Assembly (NCBI RefSeq): GCF_004341205.1
Contig: NZ_SLUL01000001.1
Coordinates: 1 to 64,000 of the forward strand
Direction: 5' to 3'
Source: Thermolongibacillus altinsuensis
GTDB lineage: Bacteria > Bacillota > Bacilli > Bacillales > Anoxybacillaceae
Length of the DNA stretch: 64,000 nucleotides
This document shows positions 1 through 9,313 of this stretch, in pieces; the stretch's first letter is position 1; every line of letters starts with the position of its first letter. Made by a program: the position numbers and the translations under genes. Below the pieces are notes generated by a model that was not told the origin of the DNA, did not search any database, and saw only the letters and a list, made by a program, of their open reading frames with translations.

Positions 1-28
1 GCTTTTGTATTTTGCATTTGATTTATCC

Positions 29-88
29 AAAAAAATCCCTCCTGTATAGCAGTGTGTCCTTTTTCTACACTGTCTACACAAGAGGGAT
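29..88 (-). terminator. Rho-independent terminator of the DUF2627 gene
   Basis: On the minus strand a long imperfect hairpin (arms about 67-88 and 35-55, with a few G-U pairs and a one-base bulge) is followed by seven T residues (29-35 as A on the plus strand). It starts just after the stop codon of the leftward gene. Confidence 0.75.
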
Positions 89-92
89 AATA

Positions 93-347
93 TCATTCCG
101 ACTCGGAGCGCTTCTTTTTTTGGAAACGAGGTTGCACTTTATTTCGTTTGCGGTCGCGATGCAATATAAATCCGCCAATGAACGCTAGACCAACGATAAA
201 AAATAAAAGTCCAGCCAAAAATTGCACGAAAAGAGAAGGGAGCGGGGGATGTAAAATTCCGAAAACGGTATCTCTCATCCATTTGATTCCGAGTGCCGCT
301 AAAAAGCCAGGAATGAGTAAAATGATTAAGGCAATCATTCGCTGCAT
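93..347 (-). CDS. yqzF: DUF2627 family small membrane protein (YqzF-like)
   Basis: An 84-residue protein with two hydrophobic segments (roughly residues 4-22 and 38-60) and a very basic tail. This is the usual make-up of the DUF2627/YqzF family, whose function is unknown. The start at 347 was chosen over an upstream ATG because it gives the Met-Gln-Arg-Met start typical of the family and has a GAAAGGA Shine-Dalgarno at a normal distance. It is divergent from bkdR, which matches the position of yqzF next to the bkd operon in B. subtilis. It is probably an integral membrane protein. Family placement is confident; no role can be given. Confidence 0.8.
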   Translation of the reverse strand: MQRMIALIILLIPGFLAALGIKWMRDTVFGILHPPLPSLFVQFLAGLLFFIVGLAFIGGFILHRDRKRNKVQPRFQKKKRSESE

Positions 348-476
348 AAGAAAAATCCTTTCCGAAGTTTCTGATTCCATCATAAATGTTTTCAACTATT
401 TGTCAAGAAGAGAAAAGAACGCTATGATGAAATTGTCTGCAAAAAATTGCAAACAAATGGGTGATGGTGAGAAACG

Positions 477-2546
477 ATGAAAAAAGTGTTGATTGTTGGC
501 GCTGGAAAAGGCGGCAGTGCATTATTAAAAATGTTTCACGAAACAAAATTAATGGAAGTAGTGGCGATCATCGATCAAAATGATCAAGCACCGGGACTGG
601 AGTTAGCTCGTTCGATGCATATTATGACGGGAAACGATTGGCGTTCTTTTTTAACAGACGATATTGACATTGTCGTTGAGGCAACAGGAGATAGTCGCGT
701 GTTTTCTGAATTGCGTCAAGCATGTTCAGATCATACGGTTGTCATTCCTGGTTCGATTGCTTATATTATCGCTCAATTAGTAGAAGAAAAAGAACAGTTA
801 ATTACGACCTTAAAGAACGAAACGACGAAACACGATTTAATTTTTAACTCGACGCACGACGGAATGATCGTGATTGATGAAAATGGCTATATTACCCATA
901 TGAATCCAAGTGCAGAAAAAATGATAGAGAAAACAAAAAAGCAAGCGTTAGGAAAACATATTTTAGACATCATCCCATCAAGCGGGCTTCCGCGTGTGTT
1001 AAAAACGAAAGCGGTTGAACTCCATCAAGAATTAAAATTAGAAAACGGACGAAAAATTATTACGACACGAATTCCGCTCATCGATGAAACAGGAAAATCA
1101 TTTGGAGCGTTTGCGGTATTTAAAGATATTACAGAAGTCGTTCAATTGGCGGAAGAAGTAACAAATTTAAAAGAAATTCGGACGATGCTGGAGGCGATTA
1201 TTCATTCTTCGGAAGAGGCGATTTCCGTCGTTGATGAACATGGGAAGGGAATTTTAATTAACCCGGCTTATACAAAGCTAACGGGCCTTTCCGAAGAACA
1301 AGTCATTGGGAAACCCGCAACGGCTGACATTTCCGAAGGGGAAAGCATGCATATGAAAGTGCTAAAAACGCGCCGTCCTGTGCGCGGTGCGCGCATGAAA
1401 GTTGGACCGAAGAAGCGTGAAGTGGTGGTTAATGTCGCTCCGATTATCGTCGATGGCGTGTTGAAAGGAAGCGTTGGTGTCATTCACGATGTATCGGAAA
1501 TTCAACGGTTGACAGCGGAATTGGATCGCGCCCGACAAATTATTCGAACATTGGAGGCGAAATATTCATTTGATGATATTATCGGCACATCAGAAGAAAT
1601 GATGATTGCGATTGAACAAGCGAAATTAGCCGCCAAAACGCCAGCAACCATTTTGCTGCGCGGAGAGTCCGGGACGGGAAAAGAATTGTTTGCCCATGCG
1701 ATTCATAATGCGAGCGACCGAAAATATCATAAGTTTATTCGCGTGAACTGTGCAGCCATTTCTGAATCGCTTTTGGAAAGCGAATTGTTTGGCTATGAAG
1801 AGGGCGCCTTTTCGGGTGCAAAGCGCGGCGGAAAAAAAGGGTTATTTGAAGAAGCAAACAACGGAAGCATTTTTTTAGATGAAATCGGTGAACTGTCTGC
1901 CAACATGCAAGCAAAATTATTGCGCGTTTTGCAAGAACGGGAAATTGTGCGCGTCGGCGGAACGAAGCCGATTCCGATTAATGTTCGCGTCATTGCCGCA
2001 ACAAATGTTCATTTAGAGAAAGCGATTGCTGATGGCACATTTCGCGAAGATTTGTATTACCGTCTCAATCGCATGCCGATTTATATTCCTCCTCTTCGCG
2101 CTCGAAAACAAGATATTCCTGCTTTATGCCAGCATTTAATTCAAAAATTGAATCAAGATTATGGACGAAACGTCGAAGGAATTACGGATGAAGCGCTTGC
2201 GTATTTGCTTTCTTACGATTGGCCAGGGAACGTTCGCGAGCTTGAAAATGTGCTTGGCCGAGCCATGATTTTTATGAAATACAATGAAGTGAAAATTGAT
2301 CGAAAACATATCCCAATGTTACATGACGAAAAAGAACGAAACGTTCCATCTGCATCAATTGCGTTAAAAGAAGAGAACAAAACGTTAGCAGAAATGCTTG
2401 ATCAGTACGAAGCGTCCGTTATTGAAAGCGTTTTAAAGGAGTGTAATGGAAATAAAACAGCAACGGCAAAAAAATTAGGCATTTCGATTCGCAATTTATA
2501 CTATAAACTCGAAAAATATGGACTTGATAAAAATAGCATGCAATAA
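477..2546 (+). CDS. bkdR: BkdR, sigma-54-dependent activator of the branched-chain keto acid operon
   Basis: A 689-residue enhancer-binding protein. Residues 1-100 form a nucleotide-binding-like domain (VGAGKGG near the start). Two PAS domains follow (about 120-220 and 235-345), then a sigma-54 AAA+ domain with Walker A GESGTGKE at 396-403 and the sigma-54 contact loop GAFSGA at 443-448 (Ser in place of the usual Thr). A Fis-type helix-turn-helix lies at the C-terminus (about 650-685). The gene is directly upstream of a -24/-12 promoter and the bkd operon, so it very likely activates that operon in response to branched-chain amino or keto acids, as shown for BkdR in B. subtilis. The start is preceded by a GGTGAG Shine-Dalgarno. 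Confidence 0.95.
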   Translation: MKKVLIVGAGKGGSALLKMFHETKLMEVVAIIDQNDQAPGLELARSMHIMTGNDWRSFLTDDIDIVVEATGDSRVFSELRQACSDHTVVIPGSIAYIIAQLVEEKEQLITTLKNETTKHDLIFNSTHDGMIVIDENGYITHMNPSAEKMIEKTKKQALGKHILDIIPSSGLPRVLKTKAVELHQELKLENGRKIITTRIPLIDETGKSFGAFAVFKDITEVVQLAEEVTNLKEIRTMLEAIIHSSEEAISVVDEHGKGILINPAYTKLTGLSEEQVIGKPATADISEGESMHMKVLKTRRPVRGARMKVGPKKREVVVNVAPIIVDGVLKGSVGVIHDVSEIQRLTAELDRARQIIRTLEAKYSFDDIIGTSEEMMIAIEQAKLAAKTPATILLRGESGTGKELFAHAIHNASDRKYHKFIRVNCAAISESLLESELFGYEEGAFSGAKRGGKKGLFEEANNGSIFLDEIGELSANMQAKLLRVLQEREIVRVGGTKPIPINVRVIAATNVHLEKAIADGTFREDLYYRLNRMPIYIPPLRARKQDIPALCQHLIQKLNQDYGRNVEGITDEALAYLLSYDWPGNVRELENVLGRAMIFMKYNEVKIDRKHIPMLHDEKERNVPSASIALKEENKTLAEMLDQYEASVIESVLKECNGNKTATAKKLGISIRNLYYKLEKYGLDKNSMQ

Positions 2547-2572
2547 TCTTCATAGTATGCAAAAACATGCAG
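2536..2572 (+). promoter_or_regulatory. Candidate BkdR upstream activating sites
   Basis: Three copies of ATGCA lie at 2538-2542, 2557-2561 and 2567-2571. The spacings of 19 and 10 bp put them on one helical face. They are 45-80 bp upstream of the -24 element, and the first overlaps the end of bkdR. Assignment to BkdR is an inference from position and repetition. Confidence 0.45.
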
Positions 2573-2614
2573 ACAAAAACAGTGGAAAATAAAGCGTTTT
2601 CAATACAAAAAAAG

Positions 2615-2631
2615 TTGGCATGGTTTTTGCA
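2615..2631 (+). promoter_or_regulatory. Sigma-54 (-24/-12) promoter of the bkd operon
   Basis: TTGGCA (2615-2620) and TTGC (2627-2630) with the correct spacing match the sigma-54 consensus (TGGCAY-N5-TTGCW) exactly. It is the only candidate promoter ahead of ptb and fits a BkdR-type activator just upstream. Confidence 0.93.
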
Positions 2632-2667
2632 TAAATAAAGGGTGAACGTAAAAAACAAAGGGGTTGA

Positions 2668-3576
2668 ATGCATGAAATGAAGCTGGAATCGTTGATTACC
2701 AAAGCAACCCAACTTGCCGAAGCAACTGTTGCGGTGGCAGCGGCGGAAGATTCAGAAGTCATCAAGGCGGTTATTCAAGCGTTACAATCTGGATTCGGTC
2801 AGTTTTTGTTATATGGCGACGAACCAAAGATTTATGATCTTTTAGGCGAATATGTTCACTACGTCGAAAGCGGAAACATCCGCATTATTCATGCTGATTC
2901 GAAAGCGGAGGCAGCAGAACTTGCGGTTCGCGCTGTTCATGGAAATGAAGCGAATGTGCTGATGAAAGGAAATGTGCCGACCGCTACGATTTTAAAAGCG
3001 GTTCTTCATAAAGAATATGGTTTGCGAACAGGGAATGTATTGTCCCATGTCGCCGTTTTTGAAGTTCCAAATTATGATCGCTATATCATTGTGACAGATG
3101 CGGCGATGAATATTGCGCCTGACTTACAGCAAAAAGCTGAGATTGTTGCGAATGCTGTAAAAGTGGCGAAAGCAATCGGCATCGAGAAGCCGAAGGTCGC
3201 ACCGCTTGCGGCGGTGGAAGTCGTCAATCCGGCGATGCCGGCAACGATTGATGCGGCCGCATTATCGCTGATGAGTCAGCGGGGACAGTTGACTGATTGC
3301 ATTGTCGATGGTCCGTTAGCGCTTGACAATGCAGTGTCCATCGAATCCGCTCAACATAAAGGGATTCGAAGTGAGGTTGCAGGGCGAGCCGATATTTTGC
3401 TCGTGCCAAATATTGAAACAGGAAATGTGTTATACAAATCGCTTGTTTATTTCGCGAATGCTAAAGTTGGCGCCATCATTGCAGGCGCAAAGGCACCGAT
3501 TGTTTTGACATCACGAGCTGATTCTGCAGAGAGTAAACTATACTCTTTAGCATTAGCCATTTGTGCAACAAATTAA
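2668..3576 (+). CDS. ptb: Phosphate butyryltransferase (Ptb)
   Basis: A 302-residue phosphate acetyl/butyryltransferase family enzyme. It moves the acyl group of butyryl- or branched-chain acyl-CoA to phosphate, giving the acyl phosphate used by butyrate kinase for ATP formation. Visible family signatures include the [16 protein letters not shown] segment and the conserved [10 protein letters not shown] region near residue 210. It is the first gene of the bkd operon, behind the sigma-54 promoter. Two ATG codons are possible: 2668, only four bases after AAAGGGG, and 2677, thirteen bases after it. Neither spacing is ideal, and the B. subtilis protein start (Met-Lys-Leu) favours the second. Confidence 0.93.
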   Translation: MHEMKLESLITKATQLAEATVAVAAAEDSEVIKAVIQALQSGFGQFLLYGDEPKIYDLLGEYVHYVESGNIRIIHADSKAEAAELAVRAVHGNEANVLMKGNVPTATILKAVLHKEYGLRTGNVLSHVAVFEVPNYDRYIIVTDAAMNIAPDLQQKAEIVANAVKVAKAIGIEKPKVAPLAAVEVVNPAMPATIDAAALSLMSQRGQLTDCIVDGPLALDNAVSIESAQHKGIRSEVAGRADILLVPNIETGNVLYKSLVYFANAKVGAIIAGAKAPIVLTSRADSAESKLYSLALAICATN

Positions 3577-3593
3577 TTCGAGGGGGAATATAC

Positions 3594-4697
3594 ATGGAAA
3601 TTTTCAAATACATGGAGCAATACGATTATGAGCAATTAGTATTTTGCCAAGATAAAGAGTCAGGATTAAAAGCCATTATTGCGATTCACGATACAACGCT
3701 TGGGCCTGCTTTAGGCGGTACACGCATGTGGATGTATGAATCCGAAGAGGCAGCGATTGAAGATGCTCTTCGCCTTGCGCGCGGGATGACGTACAAAAAC
3801 GCAGCGGCTGGATTGAACCTTGGCGGCGGAAAAGCCGTGATCATCGGTGATCCGCGCAAAGATAAAAACGAAGCGATGTTTAGAGCGTTCGGCCGCTTTA
3901 TTCAAGGATTAAACGGAAGATATATCACAGCGGAAGACGTTGGTACAACCGTTGCGGACATGGACATTATTTATGAAGAAACCGATTATGTGACAGGCAT
4001 TTCGCCGGCGTTCGGTTCATCAGGAAACCCTTCTCCTGTTACCGCTTACGGTGTGTATCGCGGCATGAAGGCAGCGGCGAAAGAAGCGTTTGGCAGCGAT
4101 TCATTAGAAGGAAAAGTGATCGCGGTGCAAGGCGTTGGAAACGTTGCGTACAACTTATGCCGCCACCTTCACGAAGAAGGAGCGAAATTAATTGTTACGG
4201 ACATTAATAAAGAAGCGGTCCAACGCGCGGTTGAAGAATTTGGCGCAAAAGCGGTCGATCCGAACGACATTTACGAAGTTGAATGCGATATTTTTGCACC
4301 ATGTGCGCTTGGCGGAATCATCAATGACGAAACGATTCCAAAATTAAAAGCAAAAGTGATTGCCGGTGCGGCAAATAACCAATTAAAAGAGGCAAGACAC
4401 GGTGACATGATTCATGAATTAGGCATCGTTTATGCACCGGATTATGTTATCAACGCAGGGGGAGTTATTAACGTCGCTGACGAGTTATACGGTTATAACC
4501 GTGAACGTGCGATGAAAAAAGTAGAGCAAATCTACAACAACATTGAAAAAGTATTTGAAATTGCTAAACGCGATAACATCCCGACTTACAAAGCGGCAGA
4601 CCGTTTGGCAGAGGAACGCATTGAAAAAATGCGCAAATCACGCAGCCAATTTTTACAAAACGGCCAACATATTTTAAGCCGCCGTCGCAGTCGTTAA
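3594..4697 (+). CDS. bcd: Leucine dehydrogenase
   Basis: A 367-residue NAD-dependent amino acid dehydrogenase that reversibly deaminates Leu, Val and Ile to their 2-oxo acids, feeding the dehydrogenase complex encoded downstream. Catalytic Lys68 and Lys80 (in GLNLGGGK) occupy the same positions as in characterised Bacillus leucine dehydrogenases. The Rossmann motif is GVGNVA. The start at 3594 follows an AGGGGGAA Shine-Dalgarno; an in-frame ATG at 3561 overlaps ptb and has no such site. Second gene of the bkd operon. Confidence 0.96.
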   Translation: MEIFKYMEQYDYEQLVFCQDKESGLKAIIAIHDTTLGPALGGTRMWMYESEEAAIEDALRLARGMTYKNAAAGLNLGGGKAVIIGDPRKDKNEAMFRAFGRFIQGLNGRYITAEDVGTTVADMDIIYEETDYVTGISPAFGSSGNPSPVTAYGVYRGMKAAAKEAFGSDSLEGKVIAVQGVGNVAYNLCRHLHEEGAKLIVTDINKEAVQRAVEEFGAKAVDPNDIYEVECDIFAPCALGGIINDETIPKLKAKVIAGAANNQLKEARHGDMIHELGIVYAPDYVINAGGVINVADELYGYNRERAMKKVEQIYNNIEKVFEIAKRDNIPTYKAADRLAEERIEKMRKSRSQFLQNGQHILSRRRSR

Positions 4698-4703
4698 ATG
4701 GTT

Positions 4704-4728
4704 TCGGAAGCGGATCTTCCGCTTCCGA
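4704..4728 (+). other. Intercistronic hairpin between bcd and buk
   Basis: A perfect 11-bp inverted repeat (4704-4714 with 4718-4728, three-base loop) fills the gap between the bcd stop codon and the buk Shine-Dalgarno (AAAGGAGG, 4736-4743). No T-run follows, so it is not a classical terminator. It may stabilise or process the polycistronic mRNA; that role is inferred. Confidence 0.7.
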
Positions 4729-4751
4729 GCGATCAAAGGAGGTTTTACACG

Positions 4752-5861
4752 TTGCACGAACGATCATTTCGCATCCTTGTTATTAATCCTGGATCAACCT
4801 CAACCAAAATTGGCGTGTTTGACGATGAGCGTCCAATATTAGAAACGACGATTCGTCATGACACAGAAGTATTGCAAACATACAAATCGATTATCGATCA
4901 ATATGAATTTCGAAAACAAACGATTTTGGAAGCGCTTGATAAGGAAGGGATTAACATTTCCAAATTAAGTGCGGTATGCGGACGAGGTGGATTATTGCGT
5001 CCGATTGAAGGGGGCACGTACGCCGTCAATGAAGAAATGTTAAAAGATTTACGACTCGGTTATTCAGGACAACACGCTTCCAATTTAGGGGGCATTTTAG
5101 CTTATGAAATCGCATCGGCGTTAAATATTCCGGCGTTTATTGTCGACCCTGTTGTCGTTGATGAATTGGAGCCGATTGCTAGAATTTCGGGATTTCCTCT
5201 GATTGAAAGACGCAGCATTTTTCATGCGCTCAATCAAAAAGCAGTCGCTCGCCGCGTAGCGAAACAAATGGGCAAAAAATATGAAGAAGTCAACTTCATT
5301 GTCGCGCATATGGGCGGTGGAATTACGGTCGGTGCCCATAAGCAAGGGCGTGTGGTTGATGTGAATAACGGATTAGACGGAGAAGGGCCGTTTAGCCCAG
5401 AACGTGCAGGAACCGTTCCGGCGGGAGATCTCGTTTCGCTATGTTTTTCCGGCGAGTATTACCGTGAAGAAATTATGAAAATGCTCGTCGGCCGCGGCGG
5501 ATTAGTCGGTTATTTAGGCACAAACGATGCGGTGAAAGTTGAAAAAATGATCGCTGCTGGCGATGAAAAAGCAAAGCTCGTTTACAGTGCGATGGCGTAC
5601 CAAGTTGCAAAAGAAATCGGGGCGGCAAGCGCCGTGCTCGCCGGTCGAGTCGATGCGATTATTTTAACGGGCGGCTTAGCCTATGGAAAAGAATTTGTGA
5701 AAGAAATTGCGGATCGCGTTCAATGGATTGCCGATGTGATCGTGCAGCCAGGCGAGAATGAATTGCAAGCGCTTGCTGAAGGAGCGTTGCGTGTTTTACG
5801 CGGTGAGGAAGAAGCAAAAGAATATCCGGGAAATGTGGTCAAAACAACCGTTTGGAAATAG
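4752..5861 (+). CDS. buk: Butyrate kinase
   Basis: A 369-residue acetate/butyrate kinase family enzyme converting (branched) acyl phosphate and ADP to acid and ATP. Signatures are the N-terminal [17 protein letters not shown] phosphate loop, [11 protein letters not shown], and GGLAYG near the C-terminus. The start is taken as the TTG at 4752, eight bases after an AAAGGAGG Shine-Dalgarno. The ATG at 4698 would translate through the intercistronic hairpin and has no ribosome site. Third gene of the bkd operon. Confidence 0.94.
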   Translation: MHERSFRILVINPGSTSTKIGVFDDERPILETTIRHDTEVLQTYKSIIDQYEFRKQTILEALDKEGINISKLSAVCGRGGLLRPIEGGTYAVNEEMLKDLRLGYSGQHASNLGGILAYEIASALNIPAFIVDPVVVDELEPIARISGFPLIERRSIFHALNQKAVARRVAKQMGKKYEEVNFIVAHMGGGITVGAHKQGRVVDVNNGLDGEGPFSPERAGTVPAGDLVSLCFSGEYYREEIMKMLVGRGGLVGYLGTNDAVKVEKMIAAGDEKAKLVYSAMAYQVAKEIGAASAVLAGRVDAIILTGGLAYGKEFVKEIADRVQWIADVIVQPGENELQALAEGALRVLRGEEEAKEYPGNVVKTTVWK

Positions 5862-5876
5862 AGAGGAATGAGGACG

Positions 5877-7298
5877 ATGGCAAAAGAGTATGATCTTGTC
5901 ATATTAGGTGGCGGCACAGGCGGATATGTGGCGGCGATTCGTGCGGCTCAACTCGGATTAAAAACGGCTGTTGTCGAAAAAGGAAAGCTTGGCGGAACGT
6001 GCTTGCATGCGGGATGCATTCCGAGCAAAGCGTTGCTTCGCAGCGCGGAAGTATATGCGCAAACGAAACAAGGCGAAGCGTTCGGGGTGCTTGCAAGCGA
6101 TGTTCGTCTTGATTTTGTGAAAGTGCAAGCGCGCAAACAACAAATTATCGATCAATTGCATAAAGGCATTCAAATGTTGATGAAAAAAGGTAAAATCGAT
6201 GTTTATGAAGGAACGGGACGCATTTTAGGACCATCAATTTTCTCGCCGATGCCGGGAACGGTTTCCGTTGAGATGAACGATGGTTCGGAAAACGAAATGC
6301 TCATTCCGAAAAACGTGATCATCGCGACAGGATCGCGTCCGCGCACGTTACCGGGTTTAGCGATTGACGGTCAGTACGTATTAACATCCGATGAAGCGTT
6401 GCAACTAGAAAGCTTGCCAGCTTCAATCATCATTGTCGGCGGCGGCGTGATCGGCATTGAATGGGCATCGATGCTTCATGATTTCGGTGTGAATGTCACC
6501 GTCATTGAGTATGCGGATCGCATTTTGCCGACAGAAGATCGCGACATTTCTAAAGAAATGGAACGGCTTTTAAAAAAGCGCGGCATTCGCATCGTCACAA
6601 GCGCAAAAGTGTTGCCTGAAACGTTACAAATTGAAAACGGTATCACAATTCAAGCCGATTGCGGCGGGAAAGTCGAGACGTTCTTCGCTGAAAAAATGCT
6701 CGTTTCGGTCGGACGACAAGCAAACATTGAAGGAATTGGACTTGAAAATACGGACATTGTCGTGGAAAAAGGATTTATTCAAACGAACGAATTTTATCAA
6801 ACGAAAGAAAAGCATATTTATGCGATCGGCGATGTGATTGGCGGATTGCAGTTAGCGCATGTTGCTTCTCATGAAGGAATCATTGCCGTTGAGCATATCG
6901 CAGGAAAAAATCCGCTTCCGCTTGATTACACAATGGTATCAAAATGCATTTACAGCCGTCCGGAAGCGGCAAGTGTCGGTTTGACGGAGGAAGAGGCGAA
7001 AGCGAAAGGGTATGACGTTAAAGTAGGCAAATTTCCGTTTAAAGCGATTGGAAAGGCGCTCGTTTATGGTGAAGCAGAAGGTTTTGTGAAACTCATCGCT
7101 GATGCCAAAACCGACGATTTGCTTGGTGTGCATATGATTGGTCCGCATGTGACCGATATGATTTCAGAAGCGGGATTAGCGCGCGTGCTCGACGCGACAC
7201 CATGGGAGATCGCTCACACAATTCATCCGCATCCGACGCTTTCGGAAGCCATCGCGGAAGCTGCGCTCGCGCTTGATGGAAAAGCGATTCACATTTAA
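5877..7298 (+). CDS. lpdV: Dihydrolipoyl dehydrogenase, E3 of the branched-chain complex
   Basis: A 473-residue flavoprotein disulfide reductase that reoxidises the dihydrolipoyl groups of E2 with NAD. FAD-binding GGGTGG is near residue 12, the redox cysteines are Cys42 and Cys47 in GGTCLHAGC, the second nucleotide-binding motif is GGGVIG, and the C-terminal dimer interface ends with the catalytic HPHPTLSE. Start 5877 gives MAKEYD, matching B. subtilis LpdV; an ATG three codons upstream is possible. It lies within the bkd operon, so it probably serves BkdAA-AB-B rather than pyruvate dehydrogenase. Confidence 0.95.
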   Translation: MAKEYDLVILGGGTGGYVAAIRAAQLGLKTAVVEKGKLGGTCLHAGCIPSKALLRSAEVYAQTKQGEAFGVLASDVRLDFVKVQARKQQIIDQLHKGIQMLMKKGKIDVYEGTGRILGPSIFSPMPGTVSVEMNDGSENEMLIPKNVIIATGSRPRTLPGLAIDGQYVLTSDEALQLESLPASIIIVGGGVIGIEWASMLHDFGVNVTVIEYADRILPTEDRDISKEMERLLKKRGIRIVTSAKVLPETLQIENGITIQADCGGKVETFFAEKMLVSVGRQANIEGIGLENTDIVVEKGFIQTNEFYQTKEKHIYAIGDVIGGLQLAHVASHEGIIAVEHIAGKNPLPLDYTMVSKCIYSRPEAASVGLTEEEAKAKGYDVKVGKFPFKAIGKALVYGEAEGFVKLIADAKTDDLLGVHMIGPHVTDMISEAGLARVLDATPWEIAHTIHPHPTLSEAIAEAALALDGKAIHI

Positions 7299-7312
7299 AA
7301 GGAGGAATTTTT

Positions 7313-8305
7313 ATGGCGGAAAATCGTCATCACGCGTTAGGATTAAGCGACGAAACCGTTTTGCAAATGTATGAAACGATGTTGTTAGCACGAAAGATTG
7401 ATGAGCGGATGTGGCTATTAAACCGATCTGGAAAAATTCCGTTTGTCATTTCGTGCCAAGGACAAGAAGCGGCTCAAGTCGGTGCTGCATTTGCGCTTGA
7501 CCGCACAAAAGACTACGTTTTGCCTTACTACCGTGATATGGGAGTTGTGCTGACGTTTGGAATGACGGCGAGAGAATTAATGCTTTCGGCATTTGCGAAA
7601 GCGGAAGATCCAAATTCCGGCGGCCGTCAAATGCCAGGTCACTTCGGGAAAAAGAAAAATCGCATCGTGACGGGTTCATCTCCAGTAACGACGCAAGTGC
7701 CGCATGCGGTCGGCATTGCGTTTGCTGGAAAGATGGAGAAAAAAGACTTTGTTGCGTTCGTAACGTTTGGAGAAGGTTCTTCCAACCAAGGCGATTTCCA
7801 TGAAGGAGCGAACTTTGCAGGCGTTCATAAATTGCCGGTCATCTTCATGTGCGAAAACAATAAATACGCCATCTCCGTTCCGATCCAAAAACAGTTGGCG
7901 TGCGAAAAAGTATCGGATCGCGCGATCGGTTACGGCATGCCGGGTTATACGGTCGATGGAAACGATCCGCTTGAAGTGTATCGCGTTGTGAAAGAAGCCG
8001 CTGATCGTGCTCGCCGCGGCGAAGGTCCGACGTTAATTGAAGCGGTATGCTATCGCTTAACGCCGCATTCTTCGGATGATGATGATCGCACATACCGCAA
8101 TCCAGAAGAAGTGGAAGAAGCGAAAAAGAAAGATCCGATTCATACGTTTGGGTTGTATTTAAAAGAAGTGGGCGTATTAACAGAGGAAAAAGAAAAAGAG
8201 ATTCTCGATCGTGTCATGAAAGAAGTGAATGAGGCGACCGACTATGCGGAAAAAGCGCCGTATGCGGAGCCTGAACATGCATTACGATATGTCTATGCTG
8301 AGTAA
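7313..8305 (+). CDS. bkdAA: 2-Oxoisovalerate dehydrogenase E1 alpha
   Basis: A 330-residue thiamine-diphosphate decarboxylase subunit. The ThDP/Mg motif (GEGSSNQGDFHEG through CENN) lies around residues 157-186, and the conserved RMPGHFG-type loop and the TPHSSDDD phosphorylation-loop region are present. With the beta subunit it decarboxylates branched-chain 2-oxo acids and acylates the E2 lipoyl group. It has a strong AAAGGAGG Shine-Dalgarno and is followed six bases later by the ribosome site and start of E1 beta. Confidence 0.95.
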   Translation: MAENRHHALGLSDETVLQMYETMLLARKIDERMWLLNRSGKIPFVISCQGQEAAQVGAAFALDRTKDYVLPYYRDMGVVLTFGMTARELMLSAFAKAEDPNSGGRQMPGHFGKKKNRIVTGSSPVTTQVPHAVGIAFAGKMEKKDFVAFVTFGEGSSNQGDFHEGANFAGVHKLPVIFMCENNKYAISVPIQKQLACEKVSDRAIGYGMPGYTVDGNDPLEVYRVVKEAADRARRGEGPTLIEAVCYRLTPHSSDDDDRTYRNPEEVEEAKKKDPIHTFGLYLKEVGVLTEEKEKEILDRVMKEVNEATDYAEKAPYAEPEHALRYVYAE

Positions 8306-8317
8306 GGGGGATTGCGT

Positions 8318-9301
8318 ATGCCTGTTATTTCCTATATTGATGCCGTTACGATGGCTCTTCGTGAAGAAATGGAACGTGATGAGCGCGTCTTTATTTTAGG
8401 AGAAGACGTTGGAAAGCGCGGCGGCGTGTTTCGCGCGACAAACGGTTTATATGAACAGTTTGGCGAGCAGCGCGTCATCGATACGCCGCTAGCGGAATCG
8501 GCGATCGTCGGAGTGGCGATTGGAGCAGCGATGTATGGGATGCGTCCGGTTGCCGAAATTCAGTTTGCTGACTTTATTATGCCCGCGGTGAACCAAATTA
8601 TTTCAGAAGCGGCGCGCATTCGTTATCGTTCGAACAACGATTGGAACTGTCCGCTTGTCATTCGTGCGCCATATGGGGGAGGCGTTCACGGTGCGCTCTA
8701 TCATTCCCAATCGGTTGAAGCGATTTTTGCGAACCAGCCAGGATTAAAAATTGTCATGCCGTCCACTCCTTATGATGTGAAAGGATTGTTAAAAGCGGCG
8801 ATTCGCGATGAAGATCCCGTTCTTTTCTTTGAACATAAACGAGCTTACCGCTTGATTAAAGGCGAAGTGCCGGAAGATGATTACGTATTGCCAATCGGAA
8901 AAGCGGATGTGAAACGTGAAGGGGAAGATATTACGGTTATTACGTACGGATTATGCGTTCATTTTGCGCTGCAAGCGGCAGAAAAATTGGCTCAAGACGG
9001 CATTTCGGCGCACATTTTAGACTTGCGCACGGTCTATCCGCTTGACAAAGAAGCGATCATTGAAGCAGCAAGCAAAACAGGAAAAGTGCTTCTTGTAACC
9101 GAAGACAACAAAGAAGGAAGCGTGATGAGCGAAGTGGCTGCAATTATCGCGGAACATTGCTTGTTTGATTTAGATGCGCCGATTATGCGTCTAGCCGGTC
9201 CAGACGTACCAGCGATGCCATATGCGCCGACGATGGAAAAATTCTTTATGGTCAATCCGGATAAAGTTGAAAAGGCGATGCGCGAGCTGGCGCAGTTTTA
9301 A
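8318..9301 (+). CDS. bkdAB: 2-Oxoisovalerate dehydrogenase E1 beta
   Basis: A 327-residue E1 beta subunit with transketolase-like pyrimidine-binding and C-terminal domains. Typical segments are GEDVGKRGGVF near residue 30, the DTPLAESAIVG region, FADFIMPAVNQ, and RAPYGGGVHGALYHSQS. It forms the heterotetramer with BkdAA. The ATG at 8318 is seven bases after AAGGGGG; a TTG two codons upstream is less well placed. Confidence 0.95.
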   Translation: MPVISYIDAVTMALREEMERDERVFILGEDVGKRGGVFRATNGLYEQFGEQRVIDTPLAESAIVGVAIGAAMYGMRPVAEIQFADFIMPAVNQIISEAARIRYRSNNDWNCPLVIRAPYGGGVHGALYHSQSVEAIFANQPGLKIVMPSTPYDVKGLLKAAIRDEDPVLFFEHKRAYRLIKGEVPEDDYVLPIGKADVKREGEDITVITYGLCVHFALQAAEKLAQDGISAHILDLRTVYPLDKEAIIEAASKTGKVLLVTEDNKEGSVMSEVAAIIAEHCLFDLDAPIMRLAGPDVPAMPYAPTMEKFFMVNPDKVEKAMRELAQF

Positions 9302-9313
9302 GGAGGGGTCACG

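Noticed and set aside
148-480. A 110-codon rightward frame at the left edge
   Set aside because: It is antisense to the DUF2627 gene, which has a ribosome site, family match and terminator.
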